Assembly (NCBI RefSeq): GCF_018139625.1 | Contig: NZ_JAGSOH010000001.1 | Location: forward strand, 142,917-206,916 | Source: Actinospica acidithermotolerans | GTDB taxonomy: Bacteria > Actinomycetota > Actinomycetes > Streptomycetales > Catenulisporaceae | Length of the DNA stretch: 64,000 bases | Direction of reading: 5' to 3' | Shown here: positions 52,174-60,234 of the stretch, in pieces | Layout: every line of letters starts with the position of its first letter | Numbering within the stretch: position 1 is the stretch's first letter | Translations under genes and position numbers: made by a program | Notes under the pieces: generated by a model | What the model was told of the DNA's origin: nothing | The model's input: only the letters and a program-made list of their open reading frames with translations | The model's database searches: none

Positions 52174-52374
52174 GGCTACCTACTCCCTCTGTGAAAACCA
52201 CTCGGCTTCCACCGTGCGCCAGGTCCGCGTCCGGCGGTCGCCATCCCCACGATCGTATCGAGGTCAGGCGGTGCTGTGCGCGCCCCATGGCCATCATGGT
52301 GGCGCGGATCGGCGGCCCGGCGCGAGCCGGGCTCTGCCGAAAGGGGTTCCCGGCCTCGGCCGTCGATAACCGAT

Positions 52375-52405
52375 TTGGGGGAACGCCGGGGGAGCGTGCT
52401 ATCTT
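52375..52405 (+). promoter_or_regulatory. candidate promoter of tRNA-Leu
   Basis: TTGGGG (52375-52380) and TATCTT (52400-52405), 19-bp spacer, 10 bp before the tRNA. The rest of the 242-bp fhaA-tRNA region shows nothing else I can support. Confidence 0.4.
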
Positions 52406-52415
52406 TTTCCTCGTT

Positions 52416-52498
52416 GCGCGAGTGGCGGAATGGCAGACGCGCTGGATTCAGGTTCCAGTGCCCGCAAGGGCGTGGGGGTTCAACTCCCCCCTCGCGCA
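52416..52498 (+). tRNA. tRNA-Leu (CAG)
   Basis: Class II tRNA. Acceptor GCGCGAG (52416-52422) with CTCGCGC (52491-52497), discriminator A. Anticodon stem CTGGA/TCCAG with loop TTCAGGT gives CAG (52449-52451). Variable arm GCCCGCAAGGGC; T arm GGTTCAACTCC. CCA not encoded. Confidence 0.96.
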
Positions 52499-52507
52499 CT
52501 CTGGGTC

Positions 52508-52549
52508 GAGGCCCGGTCGATGTGATCAAGATCACATCGACCGGGCCTC
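52508..52549. terminator. 20-bp perfect inverted repeat between tRNA-Leu and the MFS gene
   Basis: 52508-52527 is exactly complementary to 52530-52549 with a 2-nt centre. It overlaps the stop codon of the minus-strand MFS gene. Probable terminator for one or both convergent units; T-richness after the stem is modest. Confidence 0.65.
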
Positions 52550-53797
52550 TTCGCGTTCCGGCTCCGGGCTCGGCCGGCGCATCTGCCTCCAGACCGGGAA
52601 GACGAACGGCGCCAGCGTGGTGAGCAGGTAGGCCCCGGCGAACGCGAAGACGGCTTCGCGCAGGCCGGAGGCCTGGACCAGGTATCCGCCGAGCAGCGCC
52701 CCGAAGGGGATGCCCACCCACGCGCTGGCCCTGGTGAGCCCGAGCACCCGCGCCCGCAGGTGCTCGGGGATGCGTTCGTACTGCGTCGCGCCGATCGCGG
52801 GGTTCAGCGATCCGCCGAACATCTCCGTGACCAGGACGACGCCGACGACCGGAGCGAGCGCCGTCGTCAGCGCGATGACGACCAGACGCGGCGCGCCGCT
52901 GATCAGATAGCCCCAGCTGTAGATCGTGCGCCGGGACAGCCTCGTGCCGATCCAGGTGGCGATGAAGTTGCCGGAGAGCGCCGCGATCGCGCCGGCGGCG
53001 CCGATGACGCCGAGCGCGGTCGCCGACCCGACCTCGCGGCGGGCCCACACCGGAAGCATGACCTCCTGAAAGCCCTGGTCCAGGAGATTGGACAGGGCGA
53101 TCATGCTGATGAGCCCGAGCAGCAGCCGGTCCCCGCGCACGAACCGAGCACCCTGCGCGAGTTCGCGGCAGTATCTCTTCACGGCGGACAGCTCGGATTC
53201 GCCCTCAGTCTCGGCAGCCTTCGGCTCCGGAAGTCGTATCCAGATTGCGACAGCGGCGGCGGCTACCGCGAACGTGACCGCGTCCACGGATATCGCCGAT
53301 GCCGGGCCGAACGCGGCGACCATGACACCGGCAAGTGGTGCCCCGATCAGTTGCGCCACCCCTCGCGCACTGGAGTAGAGGCCGGACGCACGTTCCAAGT
53401 CGACGCCGCCAGCCTGTGCCGTCATCGGCACCAGCGCGCCGTTCGCCGTGTCCGCCGCACCACGAACCGCACCGGCCACGGCGACGAGCGCAATGAGGAC
53501 GGGAAAACCGAGCACGCCGGCCGCCAGCGCCACCGGGATCGCGCCGACCGCCACGGCCGCGAGCGAGTTGCCGATGACGAATGAGCGGCGAAGCCCGACG
53601 CGGTCGACCACCGGCCCGGACAGCATCTGGACGAGGACGTACATCCCCATCTGCGCGAACGCGACGACGCCGGTCTTCGCCGCGCTGCCGCTGGTGCTCA
53701 GGACCAGCCACGGAACTGCGATGGCCGACATTGAGGTCCCGGCCACCGAGACGGCGCACGAGGCCAGCAGCGCGGCGAAGGGCCCCCGGCGCCTCAT
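52532..53797 (-). CDS. MFS transporter, probable drug exporter
   Basis: 421 residues, about twelve transmembrane helices, MFS_3/EntS-like type. Loop-2 signature G-P-V-V-D-R-V-G-L-R-R-S (about 61-72), a repeat after helix 8, and L-R-A-R-V-L-G-L-T near 350. GTG or ATG 53797 overlaps the ArsR-like gene stop by 4 nt, so the regulator and exporter form one operon. An efflux role is inferred from this pairing; the substrate is unknown. Confidence 0.88.
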   Translation of the reverse strand: MRRRGPFAALLASCAVSVAGTSMSAIAVPWLVLSTSGSAAKTGVVAFAQMGMYVLVQMLSGPVVDRVGLRRSFVIGNSLAAVAVGAIPVALAAGVLGFPVLIALVAVAGAVRGAADTANGALVPMTAQAGGVDLERASGLYSSARGVAQLIGAPLAGVMVAAFGPASAISVDAVTFAVAAAAVAIWIRLPEPKAAETEGESELSAVKRYCRELAQGARFVRGDRLLLGLISMIALSNLLDQGFQEVMLPVWARREVGSATALGVIGAAGAIAALSGNFIATWIGTRLSRRTIYSWGYLISGAPRLVVIALTTALAPVVGVVLVTEMFGGSLNPAIGATQYERIPEHLRARVLGLTRASAWVGIPFGALLGGYLVQASGLREAVFAFAGAYLLTTLAPFVFPVWRQMRRPSPEPEREEARSM

Positions 53798-54549
53798 GGG
53801 GACTCGCCGTCTTCAGGTGCCGGAAGGCCATCCCGCGGATCGTCTGACAGGCCGTCAGGCAGGTCTTCTGGCAGGTCGTCCGGCAAGTCGTCCGGCAAGA
53901 GCTGGAACTGGAAGTAGGCGCGCACGGCGTCCGCCGGCACGTCCTTGCGCCCGCGTTCCCGGTGGTAACGGCCGACCAGGTTCCTGATGTCCCAAGCCAA
54001 TTGCCGCGCCTCGTCCTCGGTGAGCGCGACCGGCTGGTCGTCGAAGGTCCACGGCAGCGTCGGCAGCTCGTCGACCCGCACCGCGAGGCTGTCGACGTAA
54101 TCGACCATGCGCTTGTGGAACGTCTCCACGCACGCGCGCATGTACTGCGTCACGAGGTCCACGTTCTCCGCGTCGCCGGGATCATCGGGCGACCGAACCG
54201 TGAACCCCGCGATCCGATATGCCGACCGCCACCACCGATCCCGCCCGTTGCTGCGCTCCGTGTCGTCCTCGACGAAGCCGAGATCCGCCAGAACCCGCAG
54301 GTGGTAGCTCGTCACCCCACTGGAGTGCCCCAACCGCCGCCCGAGCTGCGACGCCGTCGCCGGCCCGTCGTCCTGCAGCATCGTCAGCAGCCGAACCCGG
54401 ATCGGATGCGTCAGCCCGCGCAGCCTCCGCGGCGTGAGCAGGATGTCCGACGAGGGGTCGTACCAGGACCCCCACCCGCCAGGCGGCGCAGCCGGCGGCC
54501 AGGCCAGCGACTCGGACCGGTTCGGGGAAGTGCTCTCGGCTTCGTCCAC
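53794..54549 (-). CDS. ArsR-type winged-helix regulator
   Basis: 251 residues. The winged helix is at about 38-105: L-T-H-P-I-R-V-R-L-L-T-M-L, A-S-Q-L-G-R-R-L-G-H-S-S-G-V-T-S-Y-H-L-R-V-L (recognition helix), F-V-E-D-D. An all-helical middle follows, and a repetitive Asp/Leu/Pro tail (P-D-D-L-P-D-D-L-P-E-D-L-P) near 222-245. Metal-binding cysteines of classic ArsR are absent. Upstream AT-rich TTTTGCAAA repeats are likely operators, placed between it and dnaN2. Confidence 0.87.
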   Translation of the reverse strand: MDEAESTSPNRSESLAWPPAAPPGGWGSWYDPSSDILLTPRRLRGLTHPIRVRLLTMLQDDGPATASQLGRRLGHSSGVTSYHLRVLADLGFVEDDTERSNGRDRWWRSAYRIAGFTVRSPDDPGDAENVDLVTQYMRACVETFHKRMVDYVDSLAVRVDELPTLPWTFDDQPVALTEDEARQLAWDIRNLVGRYHRERGRKDVPADAVRAYFQFQLLPDDLPDDLPEDLPDGLSDDPRDGLPAPEDGESP

Positions 54550-54565
54550 CCTTCCACGCTAAATC

Positions 54566-54600
54566 GCAAAGAACTTTTTGCAAAGATGGATTTTGCAAAA
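54566..54600. promoter_or_regulatory. AT-rich operator array between the ArsR-like gene and dnaN2
   Basis: Overlapping repeats: GCAAA-N6-TTTGC (54566-54581) and TGCAAA-N7-TTTGCA (54579-54597); TTTTGCAAA units begin at about 54576 and 54591, ~16 bp apart. The run is strikingly AT-rich for this genome and lies 17 bp from the regulator start. Confidence 0.65.
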
Positions 54601-54701
54601 AACTCTCTGCGCTAAGGACGGCCGGATCGCCGATCGTGATCAAGGTCACTGTCGGAAGGTCCAGGCAGACTTCCTCTCACCGGCAGTTGGAAGGGGAGTC
54701 C

Positions 54702-55907
54702 ATGAAGGTCGAGATCGAGTACGCACCGTTCCACGAGTTGATCAACAGGGCCGCGAAAGCCCTCGCGAGCCGTCCCGCGTCCCCAGTCCTCGCCGGGCTG
54801 TCGCTGCGCGCCGAGGAGGGAGCACTGCACGCCTGCGCCTTCGACTTCGAGTTCGCCGTCCGGGCGAGCGCGTCCGCCACCGTCGGCGAGCCGGGCTCCG
54901 TGCTGGTCTCCGGGCGCCTGCTCGCCGACATCGTCCGGGCTCTGCCGAAGCTCCCCGTGACGCTGACGACGGACGGAGCCCGCATGCTCCTCGTCTGCGG
55001 CACCTACAGCTACACGCTGACCAGCATGCCGCTCAAGGAATACCCGTCCCTTCCCGAGACGCCGGGCACTATCGGGAGCGTCCATGCCGCAGCACTCGTT
55101 TCGGCCGCCGGCCAGACGGCACTGGCCGCCGACCGCGACGAGACTCTCCCGTTCCTTACCGGCGTCCGCCTCGAATTCGGCCCAGAATCCCTGCGCCTGG
55201 TCTCCACCGACCGCTACCGGCTCGCCGTACGAGACCTACCGTGGCACCCCTCCGACCCCCAGTCCTCGGACCCCCGGATCTCGGAGCCGCAGCCTTCGGA
55301 GCCGCCGGCAGCGGGATCGGCCGAGGCCGCCGCGCTCGTGCCGGCTCGCACGCTCCTCGACGCGGCGCGTCTCTTCGAGCCGGACCAGCAGATCGGCCTC
55401 GGCCTCGGCGACGGCCTGTTGGGCCTCATCTCGCCCGGGCTGGAAGTGACTCTGCGGCAGCTCGACGGTTCCTTCATCCGCTACGCCCAACTCTTCCCCG
55501 AGCACCCCGCAGGCCGCGCCGTCGTCGAGGTCGCCCCGCTGCTCGAAGCGATCAAGGCGGTGGCGCTGGTCGCGGAACGCAACACGCCCGTCCGCCTCGA
55601 GTTCGCCACCGGCCAGGTCGCCGTCGTCGCCGGCTCAGGTGACCAAGCCCTGGCCAGAGCCACGATCGAGGCGATCTACGACGCGGACGAGCCCGTCGTC
55701 ATCGCCGTGAACCCGGCGTACCTGATCGACGGCCTCGGCTGCCTCGGCACTCCCTACGCGCAGCTGACGTACCCGGAGAAGGTCCGTCCCGTGGTCCTGA
55801 CCGGCGTGGCCGCGCCCGACGGCGAGGCGGGCGGCGAGGCTGGCGGCGAGCCAGACGCGCAGTTCCGCTATCTGTTCATCCCAGTCCGTGCATCTACGCA
55901 GAGTTAG
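54702..55907 (+). CDS. dnaN2: second DNA polymerase sliding clamp (DnaN paralogue)
   Basis: 401 residues, full three-domain clamp: R-P-A-S-P-V-L-A-G-L, L-P-F-L-T-G-V-R, S-T-D-R-Y-R-L-A-V-R, A-E-R-N-T-P-V-R-L-E-F, ending F-R-Y-L-F-I-P-V-R. It differs widely from the origin-linked copy and has a Ser/Asp/Pro-rich insertion at about 183-206 in domain II. ATG 54702 has AAGGGGAG upstream. It is divergent from an ArsR-like regulator and exporter. Extra dnaN copies serve as self-resistance (griR) in griselimycin producers; that role here is inference. Confidence 0.93.
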   Translation: MKVEIEYAPFHELINRAAKALASRPASPVLAGLSLRAEEGALHACAFDFEFAVRASASATVGEPGSVLVSGRLLADIVRALPKLPVTLTTDGARMLLVCGTYSYTLTSMPLKEYPSLPETPGTIGSVHAAALVSAAGQTALAADRDETLPFLTGVRLEFGPESLRLVSTDRYRLAVRDLPWHPSDPQSSDPRISEPQPSEPPAAGSAEAAALVPARTLLDAARLFEPDQQIGLGLGDGLLGLISPGLEVTLRQLDGSFIRYAQLFPEHPAGRAVVEVAPLLEAIKAVALVAERNTPVRLEFATGQVAVVAGSGDQALARATIEAIYDADEPVVIAVNPAYLIDGLGCLGTPYAQLTYPEKVRPVVLTGVAAPDGEAGGEAGGEPDAQFRYLFIPVRASTQS

Positions 55908-56054
55908 ATCGATGCCGCCGGTGGGGATCACCGCATCCGTCCGGCTTGCCCGTGACCCCCACTCGGCTCTATGGGCATGGTGCGGGCCGGAAGGTTGTTG
56001 CATGCTCGTAGGCGGGCGGTCTATCCCGTGAGTCGAGGGAAGGCGGTATCCGGC

Positions 56055-56465
56055 ATGACGACCATGGAGATCAGGGACGAGCGCGAGGAGCGCGCTCGGT
56101 ACGCCGCGTACGTGGACGGCGTGCGGATCGGTTTCGCGAGCAGCATCCAGGTGCGCGACACGGTCCTCCTGCCGCACGTCGAGGTCGATCCGGAGCGGCG
56201 CGACCTGGGCATCGGCTCGATGCTGGTGCGTCGGGTCCTGGACGACGCGCGGGCCGAGGGGCACTCGGCGATCGCGCTGTGCCCCTTCGTGCGGCGCTGG
56301 GTGGACCTGCACCCGGACTACCTGGATGTGGCGCGCAAGCCGCAGCCCGGAGAGCTGGGAGCGGTCAACTCCCTCGTGGCGGCCGACCGCACGATGCGCC
56401 TGCTGCACCACGAGGAGCCCAAGTTCGTGGCCTCTCCCCCGAATCTCGCTCCCGGGACGCCGTAG
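56055..56465 (+). CDS. GNAT-family N-acetyltransferase
   Basis: 136 residues, GCN5-related fold: acetyl-CoA motif R-R-D-L-G-I-G-S-M-L-V (about 58-68), preceded by L-P-H-V-E-V-D-P-E and followed by H-S-A-I-A-L-C-P-F-V and P-D-Y. The C-P-F-V and Y signature is typical of the small YjdJ/NATD1-like acetyltransferases. ATG 56055 is chosen; upstream codons to 55971 look non-coding. Substrate unknown. Stands alone between dnaN2 and the methyltransferase. Confidence 0.8.
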   Translation: MTTMEIRDEREERARYAAYVDGVRIGFASSIQVRDTVLLPHVEVDPERRDLGIGSMLVRRVLDDARAEGHSAIALCPFVRRWVDLHPDYLDVARKPQPGELGAVNSLVAADRTMRLLHHEEPKFVASPPNLAPGTP

Positions 56466-56669
56466 TATCGCGGGCCCTCGCGGCCCCGCCCCCCTGCCCG
56501 GAACGGTGGCGCAGACCACTCCGCCCAGCCACCGTCCCGGAGACGTCGGAATTCATGAAGATCCTCATCTGAGGCGCGCTACTTGCGCGCGGGTGACGCG
56601 GTCGCGCACGATCAGCACTGTGCGCCGCACGCGCTACGTGAGGGCTCTGACTGAATAGGGGAATCCGGC

Positions 56670-57494
56670 ATGGGGACGTACCGACCGGAGTGGGCGCCGG
56701 ACATCATCGACCTGGAGACCCCGTCCGCGGCGCGGATGTACGACTACTACCTCGGCGGCTCGCACAACTTCGCCGCGGACCGGGAACTGGCCGAGCAGGC
56801 GCTGAAGGCGTGGCCCGAGACGCCCTACATGTGCCGGGCCAACCGCGCGTTCCTGCGCCGTGCCGTGACGTTCCTCGCCGAGCAGGGCGTGGACCAGTTC
56901 CTCGACCTGGGCTCGGGAATCCCGACGTCCGGCAACGTCCACGAGATCGCCGAGTCCGTACTGCCCGAGGCCCGCACCGTGTACGTGGACTGCGACGCCG
57001 TCGCCTATGCGCACGGCCGCGCGCTGCTCGCCGACGACCCGCAGGCCACCTACGTCCAAGCAGATCTCCGCGACCCCGAGTCGGTGCTCTCCAGCCCCGA
57101 GGTGACCGCTCAGCTGGACTTCAGCCGGCCCGTCGCCGTCCTGATGCTGATGACCCTGCACTTCGTCCCCGACAGCGACGACCCCGCCGGCATCGTCGCC
57201 GCCTACCGCCAAGCCGTCGCGCCCGGCAGCTACTTCGTCTTCAGCCACGGCACCAACGAGTACCGACCCGCCGATACCGGCGGCATCACCAAGGTCTACA
57301 CCCAGGCGAGCCACGGCATCGTCCCCCGCGACCGCGCCCGCATCCAGGAACTCGCCGCCGGCTGGGAGCTGCTCGAGCCCGGGCTCACCGACGTCATCCT
57401 CTGGCGCCCCGAGCCCTCAGAGCTCGAAGACGACCCCCTCGGCGGCGACGTCACCCGCTACTCCACCTTCGCCGGCGTGGGACGCAGCTCCTAG
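56670..57494 (+). CDS. SAM-dependent methyltransferase, DUF574 family
   Basis: 274 residues of the actinobacteria-specific PF04672 (Methyltransf_19) type. N-terminal P-S-A-A-R-M-Y-D-Y-Y-L-G-G-S-H-N-F is diagnostic; then F-L-R-R-A-V, the SAM motif F-L-D-L-G-S-G-I-P-T-S-G-N-V-H and V-Y-V-D-C-D. The target is unknown; such genes are very numerous in streptomycetes. ATG 56670 with AGGGGA upstream. No operon partner; the 204 bp before it shows only a 5-codon ATG ORF I do not credit. Confidence 0.92.
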   Translation: MGTYRPEWAPDIIDLETPSAARMYDYYLGGSHNFAADRELAEQALKAWPETPYMCRANRAFLRRAVTFLAEQGVDQFLDLGSGIPTSGNVHEIAESVLPEARTVYVDCDAVAYAHGRALLADDPQATYVQADLRDPESVLSSPEVTAQLDFSRPVAVLMLMTLHFVPDSDDPAGIVAAYRQAVAPGSYFVFSHGTNEYRPADTGGITKVYTQASHGIVPRDRARIQELAAGWELLEPGLTDVILWRPEPSELEDDPLGGDVTRYSTFAGVGRSS

Positions 57495-57533
57495 ACGGCG
57501 CTGACAGACCTCTGATGTAGGATCCGCGATTCG

Positions 57534-57616
57534 GTGTCAGATGCCGACTTTGTGAGCTGCATGTTTCGCCGAGTCCGCGTTCCGTGTCATCTTGATCAGT
57601 CCGCGTCGGGTGTCAG
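57534..57616. repeat. GTGTCA repeats, possible insertion-sequence end relic
   Basis: GTGTCAG at 57534 and 57610 and GTGTCA at 57584. The last two sit in 18-bp direct repeats beginning AGTCCGCGT, 26 bp apart. Multiple terminal repeats of this sort occur at IS21-type ends, but no transposase is present. Confidence 0.35.
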
Positions 57617-57626
57617 TTCCCAGAAG

Positions 57627-57665
57627 CGGATGGCCGTGCGGAGCCTCGCTCCGCACGGCCATCCG
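57627..57665. terminator. 18-bp perfect hairpin at the left edge of the island
   Basis: 57627-57644 is exactly complementary to 57648-57665 around a CTC loop. It lies between the convergent ends of the methyltransferase and the GIY-YIG gene. No T-run follows on the plus strand, so a terminator role is plausible but not certain. Confidence 0.55.
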
Positions 57666-57742
57666 TCAGAAACAGAAGGCCGATGCAGCCCACGCGCGAG
57701 GGGCGGTCTGCCGTCGGCGGACCGCCCGCACAGGTGTACTCC

Positions 57743-58147
57743 CTAAATAACCGTGCCGCCTCGGTGGTGGCGAAGTGGCAGCATCAGGCGCGTCGCGACG
57801 GTTCGTTCATACCAGTCGATGATGGCGGGCTTTGTGGACCACTTCAGGGGGAGTACCCAGAAGGTGTCCCACTCGTCGCGCTTGGACCGCTCCGCCAAGT
57901 GCTGCTTGAGCCGGATGCCCGCCGCCCCGGTCCAGGACCTGCTGGGTCGGGTCTGGCCGGCGTAGCAAGCGAGGCCGTCGCGGTTGGCCACTACGTAGAC
58001 CGCCTTTTCCTCGTCGCCGTCGTAGGGCATGTTCACATTGTGGGCGATGGGTCGGCTGACCAGGAGGTTATCCCCGGCGAGATCGGCGAGGTAGAGGTAT
58101 CGGGATCTGGTCATAGGGACGACCCCGTCCCAGGTCGGAGTGCTCAC
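57743..58147 (-). CDS. GIY-YIG-like nuclease domain protein
   Basis: 134 residues. The central and C-terminal parts follow the GIY-YIG plan: A-V-Y-V-V-A-N-R-D-G-L (Tyr51) then C-Y-A-G-Q-T (Tyr62, Gly64), I-R-L-K-Q-H (Arg79, His83), W-x-V-L-P and Y-E-R-T-V-A-T-R-L (Glu114, candidate metal ligand). The usual terminal Asn is not evident, and the N-terminal 45 residues are unassigned. GTG 58147 overlaps the stop of the 696-residue gene (GTGA), so the two proteins are made together. Nuclease activity is predicted, not shown. Confidence 0.65.
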   Translation of the reverse strand: MSTPTWDGVVPMTRSRYLYLADLAGDNLLVSRPIAHNVNMPYDGDEEKAVYVVANRDGLACYAGQTRPSRSWTGAAGIRLKQHLAERSKRDEWDTFWVLPLKWSTKPAIIDWYERTVATRLMLPLRHHRGGTVI

Positions 58148-60234
58148 TGCTCGTCGTCCTCCGCGGTCATCCGGTTCAGCGCCTTGGCCATCGCCTCGAG
58201 CTTCTTGATCGGCCCGTCGGTCTGATGGAACGGCAGCAGAGCCGGGGAGGGATCCTGGTTGCGGATCACCCGGTAGTTCTGGAACGCTTCGTCAGCCAGC
58301 AGAATCTTGCTGCACAGTTCATTGAAGGCGTTCTCCTCGTCCGAGGCCGCGGTCTTCCCGGCGCTGCCCTGCACCGCGACGCGCACCGCGTGGCGCAGGC
58401 GGGCGTCGCGCGCGGTCACCGAGGCCGTCGGGTCGTCGAAGGTCTCGATATCGGTGGTCCCGTCGGGGACCTGGATCCCGAGCAGTGGGATGCCGGCACG
58501 ATTCCGCTTAATGTTCTCGGCCAGCATGCGCAGGCCCCAAGGGAAGGACGTTAGCTTCTCGACGATGCTCGCGACGCTCGAGCGGTCGATGAGGTCGCCG
58601 ACCTCCTTCTCGCTGGAGCCCTTGGGACTGGTCAGCCCGCCACCGACGACCAGGGCCACCATACCGAGCACTCCGAGCAGCCGGGCGTGGCTGCCGGGCT
58701 CCCCGGTAACGACCTCCTTCTCACCGACCGGGTTCAGTTCCCTGAGGGCGCGTTTCAGCACCGCATCGACGGAACGATCGTCGTTGACCTTCCTGGCCTG
58801 CCAGGGTTGGTCGACCAGCGACTGCCAGATACAGCCGGAGTTGAGCGCGGTGCGGGCGCGCTCAAGTTCGTAAGGGCTCAGGACAGCGCCGTAGGAGCGC
58901 AGGACCAACTCGCTGGCGACGGCGGAGCGGTGTGGGAGCATCACCTTCCGTTTGCCGAACTTCTCGCGCATCGCCTTGTTCAGTTTGGAGGAGTTCTGCG
59001 CGCAGAAGTAGACGACCATCATCGCGCGCAGGTCTCGCAGGTCGGGGTCGAGGCCGTACGCCTTCATGACCTCGGAGACGTCTTCCCGGCCGATGAGCAG
59101 TTCGACCTCGTCGTAGCCGAAGTGCCCGGTCTGCTGCGCCGCGAGGACGATCTCCTCGGCGATGACCGCGTTCTGGGCCCCGGTGTCGAACGTCTTCACC
59201 CCGACGTTCATCCGCACCAGCAGCGAGCGCACGGCCGAGGCGAAGCGCGACATCCCGTAGCTCCCGGGGTCGTCGTCCTCGTAGCCGACGATTACCTGGA
59301 CCGGCGCGGTGAGAGCGTTGAGCGCGCATACGGCTGCGTTGCGCTCTTTCAGATCCTTGAGCGTCGCGCGCGGTGGGAGGGCGAGCCGGTCCTCGTTCGC
59401 CTTGATGATCTTGCGGGTCAGGTCGCGCCGCTCGTTGAGGTCGCAGCTCATCAGCATGGAAGGCAGCAGCGTCGGGCGCTGGTCCTGGTCCTGGTACTGC
59501 TTGCGCAGCCGCTGAGGCAGCCAGTTCGGGTCGACCTTGATCTGTGCGTAGGCACTCGCGAGCCGGCTGTTGCCATCTACGCTGACCTGCTCCAGGTCAT
59601 TGAGCCCTCCGACGTATCGCAGGTTGGTGAAAACCGTGGTCAGCGAGCGGTGGATGATGTCGGGGCCGATATCGTGCTGCGGGTTATCTTTGCGAACGGC
59701 CTGGCAGTTGCGGTCCGTGGCCTCCAGCAGTGTGTCCTTGCTGGCCGTGTAGACCAGCTTCGCGTGCGTGCCGTCCGACTCCGGCATCGGGACCGCGATG
59801 TGCCCGATCCGTCGGCCGTCCTTCACCGTCTTGGCGTCGAAGGAGGGGTCGGCGGCGTAGATTAGCTGATCCCCGAGTCGGTCGTTACTCGGGGTCAGCG
59901 TGAAGAGCGTGACGAACTGCCGGGTGTCGATGATCGAGAGCCACCCAGTCCCGGCCCGGTGGCGGGTGACGTGGAACCCGTTGGCTTCCACGCAGGACAT
60001 GGCCAGCCGTCGGAGCGTGTCCTCATCGAGATCGACGCCGGCGAGGCCGTCGAGCGCCGCCGCGGCCTTAGCGGCAGACCGGGGGTCGATCACGCGCAGC
60101 GTCGGTGTGCCATCCGTAGTGGTGGCAGTCGCCACGGGGATCAGCTGCAGCGGCGCTTCGGCCGCCTCGGCTTCGAGGTTGTCACGCGGGTCATCAGCCG
60201 TGTTCGCGGCGACAGTAACGGAATTGACGGTCAT
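58144..60234 (-). CDS. 696-residue protein with D-G-N-S-R (ParB/DGQHR-like) motif
   Basis: No family recognised with certainty. V-S-V-D-G-N-S-R-L-A-S-A (217-228) resembles the D-G-N/Q-H-R core of ParB-like and DndB/DGQHR domains, followed by a charged region (D-Q-D-Q-R-P-T-L-L-P-S-M). A conserved-looking block lies at about 312-375 (V-I-V-G-Y-E-D-D-D, then F-D-T-G-A-Q-N-A-V-I). A hydrophobic run is at about 517-535. The N-terminal 70 residues are Ala/Thr/Asp-rich and look like a linker. ATG or GTG 60234; no clear ribosome site. It is coupled to a GIY-YIG-like nuclease (4-nt overlap), suggesting a DNA-recognition plus cleavage pair. Confidence 0.75.
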   Translation of the reverse strand: MTVNSVTVAANTADDPRDNLEAEAAEAPLQLIPVATATTTDGTPTLRVIDPRSAAKAAAALDGLAGVDLDEDTLRRLAMSCVEANGFHVTRHRAGTGWLSIIDTRQFVTLFTLTPSNDRLGDQLIYAADPSFDAKTVKDGRRIGHIAVPMPESDGTHAKLVYTASKDTLLEATDRNCQAVRKDNPQHDIGPDIIHRSLTTVFTNLRYVGGLNDLEQVSVDGNSRLASAYAQIKVDPNWLPQRLRKQYQDQDQRPTLLPSMLMSCDLNERRDLTRKIIKANEDRLALPPRATLKDLKERNAAVCALNALTAPVQVIVGYEDDDPGSYGMSRFASAVRSLLVRMNVGVKTFDTGAQNAVIAEEIVLAAQQTGHFGYDEVELLIGREDVSEVMKAYGLDPDLRDLRAMMVVYFCAQNSSKLNKAMREKFGKRKVMLPHRSAVASELVLRSYGAVLSPYELERARTALNSGCIWQSLVDQPWQARKVNDDRSVDAVLKRALRELNPVGEKEVVTGEPGSHARLLGVLGMVALVVGGGLTSPKGSSEKEVGDLIDRSSVASIVEKLTSFPWGLRMLAENIKRNRAGIPLLGIQVPDGTTDIETFDDPTASVTARDARLRHAVRVAVQGSAGKTAASDEENAFNELCSKILLADEAFQNYRVIRNQDPSPALLPFHQTDGPIKKLEAMAKALNRMTAEDDEQ

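Noticed and set aside
52276..52310. Imperfect palindrome containing CCATG and CATGG upstream of tRNA-Leu
   Set aside because: A bulge interrupts it and it has no placement that suggests a function.
58687..59865. Long plus-strand frame opposite the 696-residue gene
   Set aside because: Composition (Val/Arg/Gly/Asp-rich, no motifs) is that of a GC-skew shadow; the minus-strand frame has recognisable motifs and coupling to the next gene.
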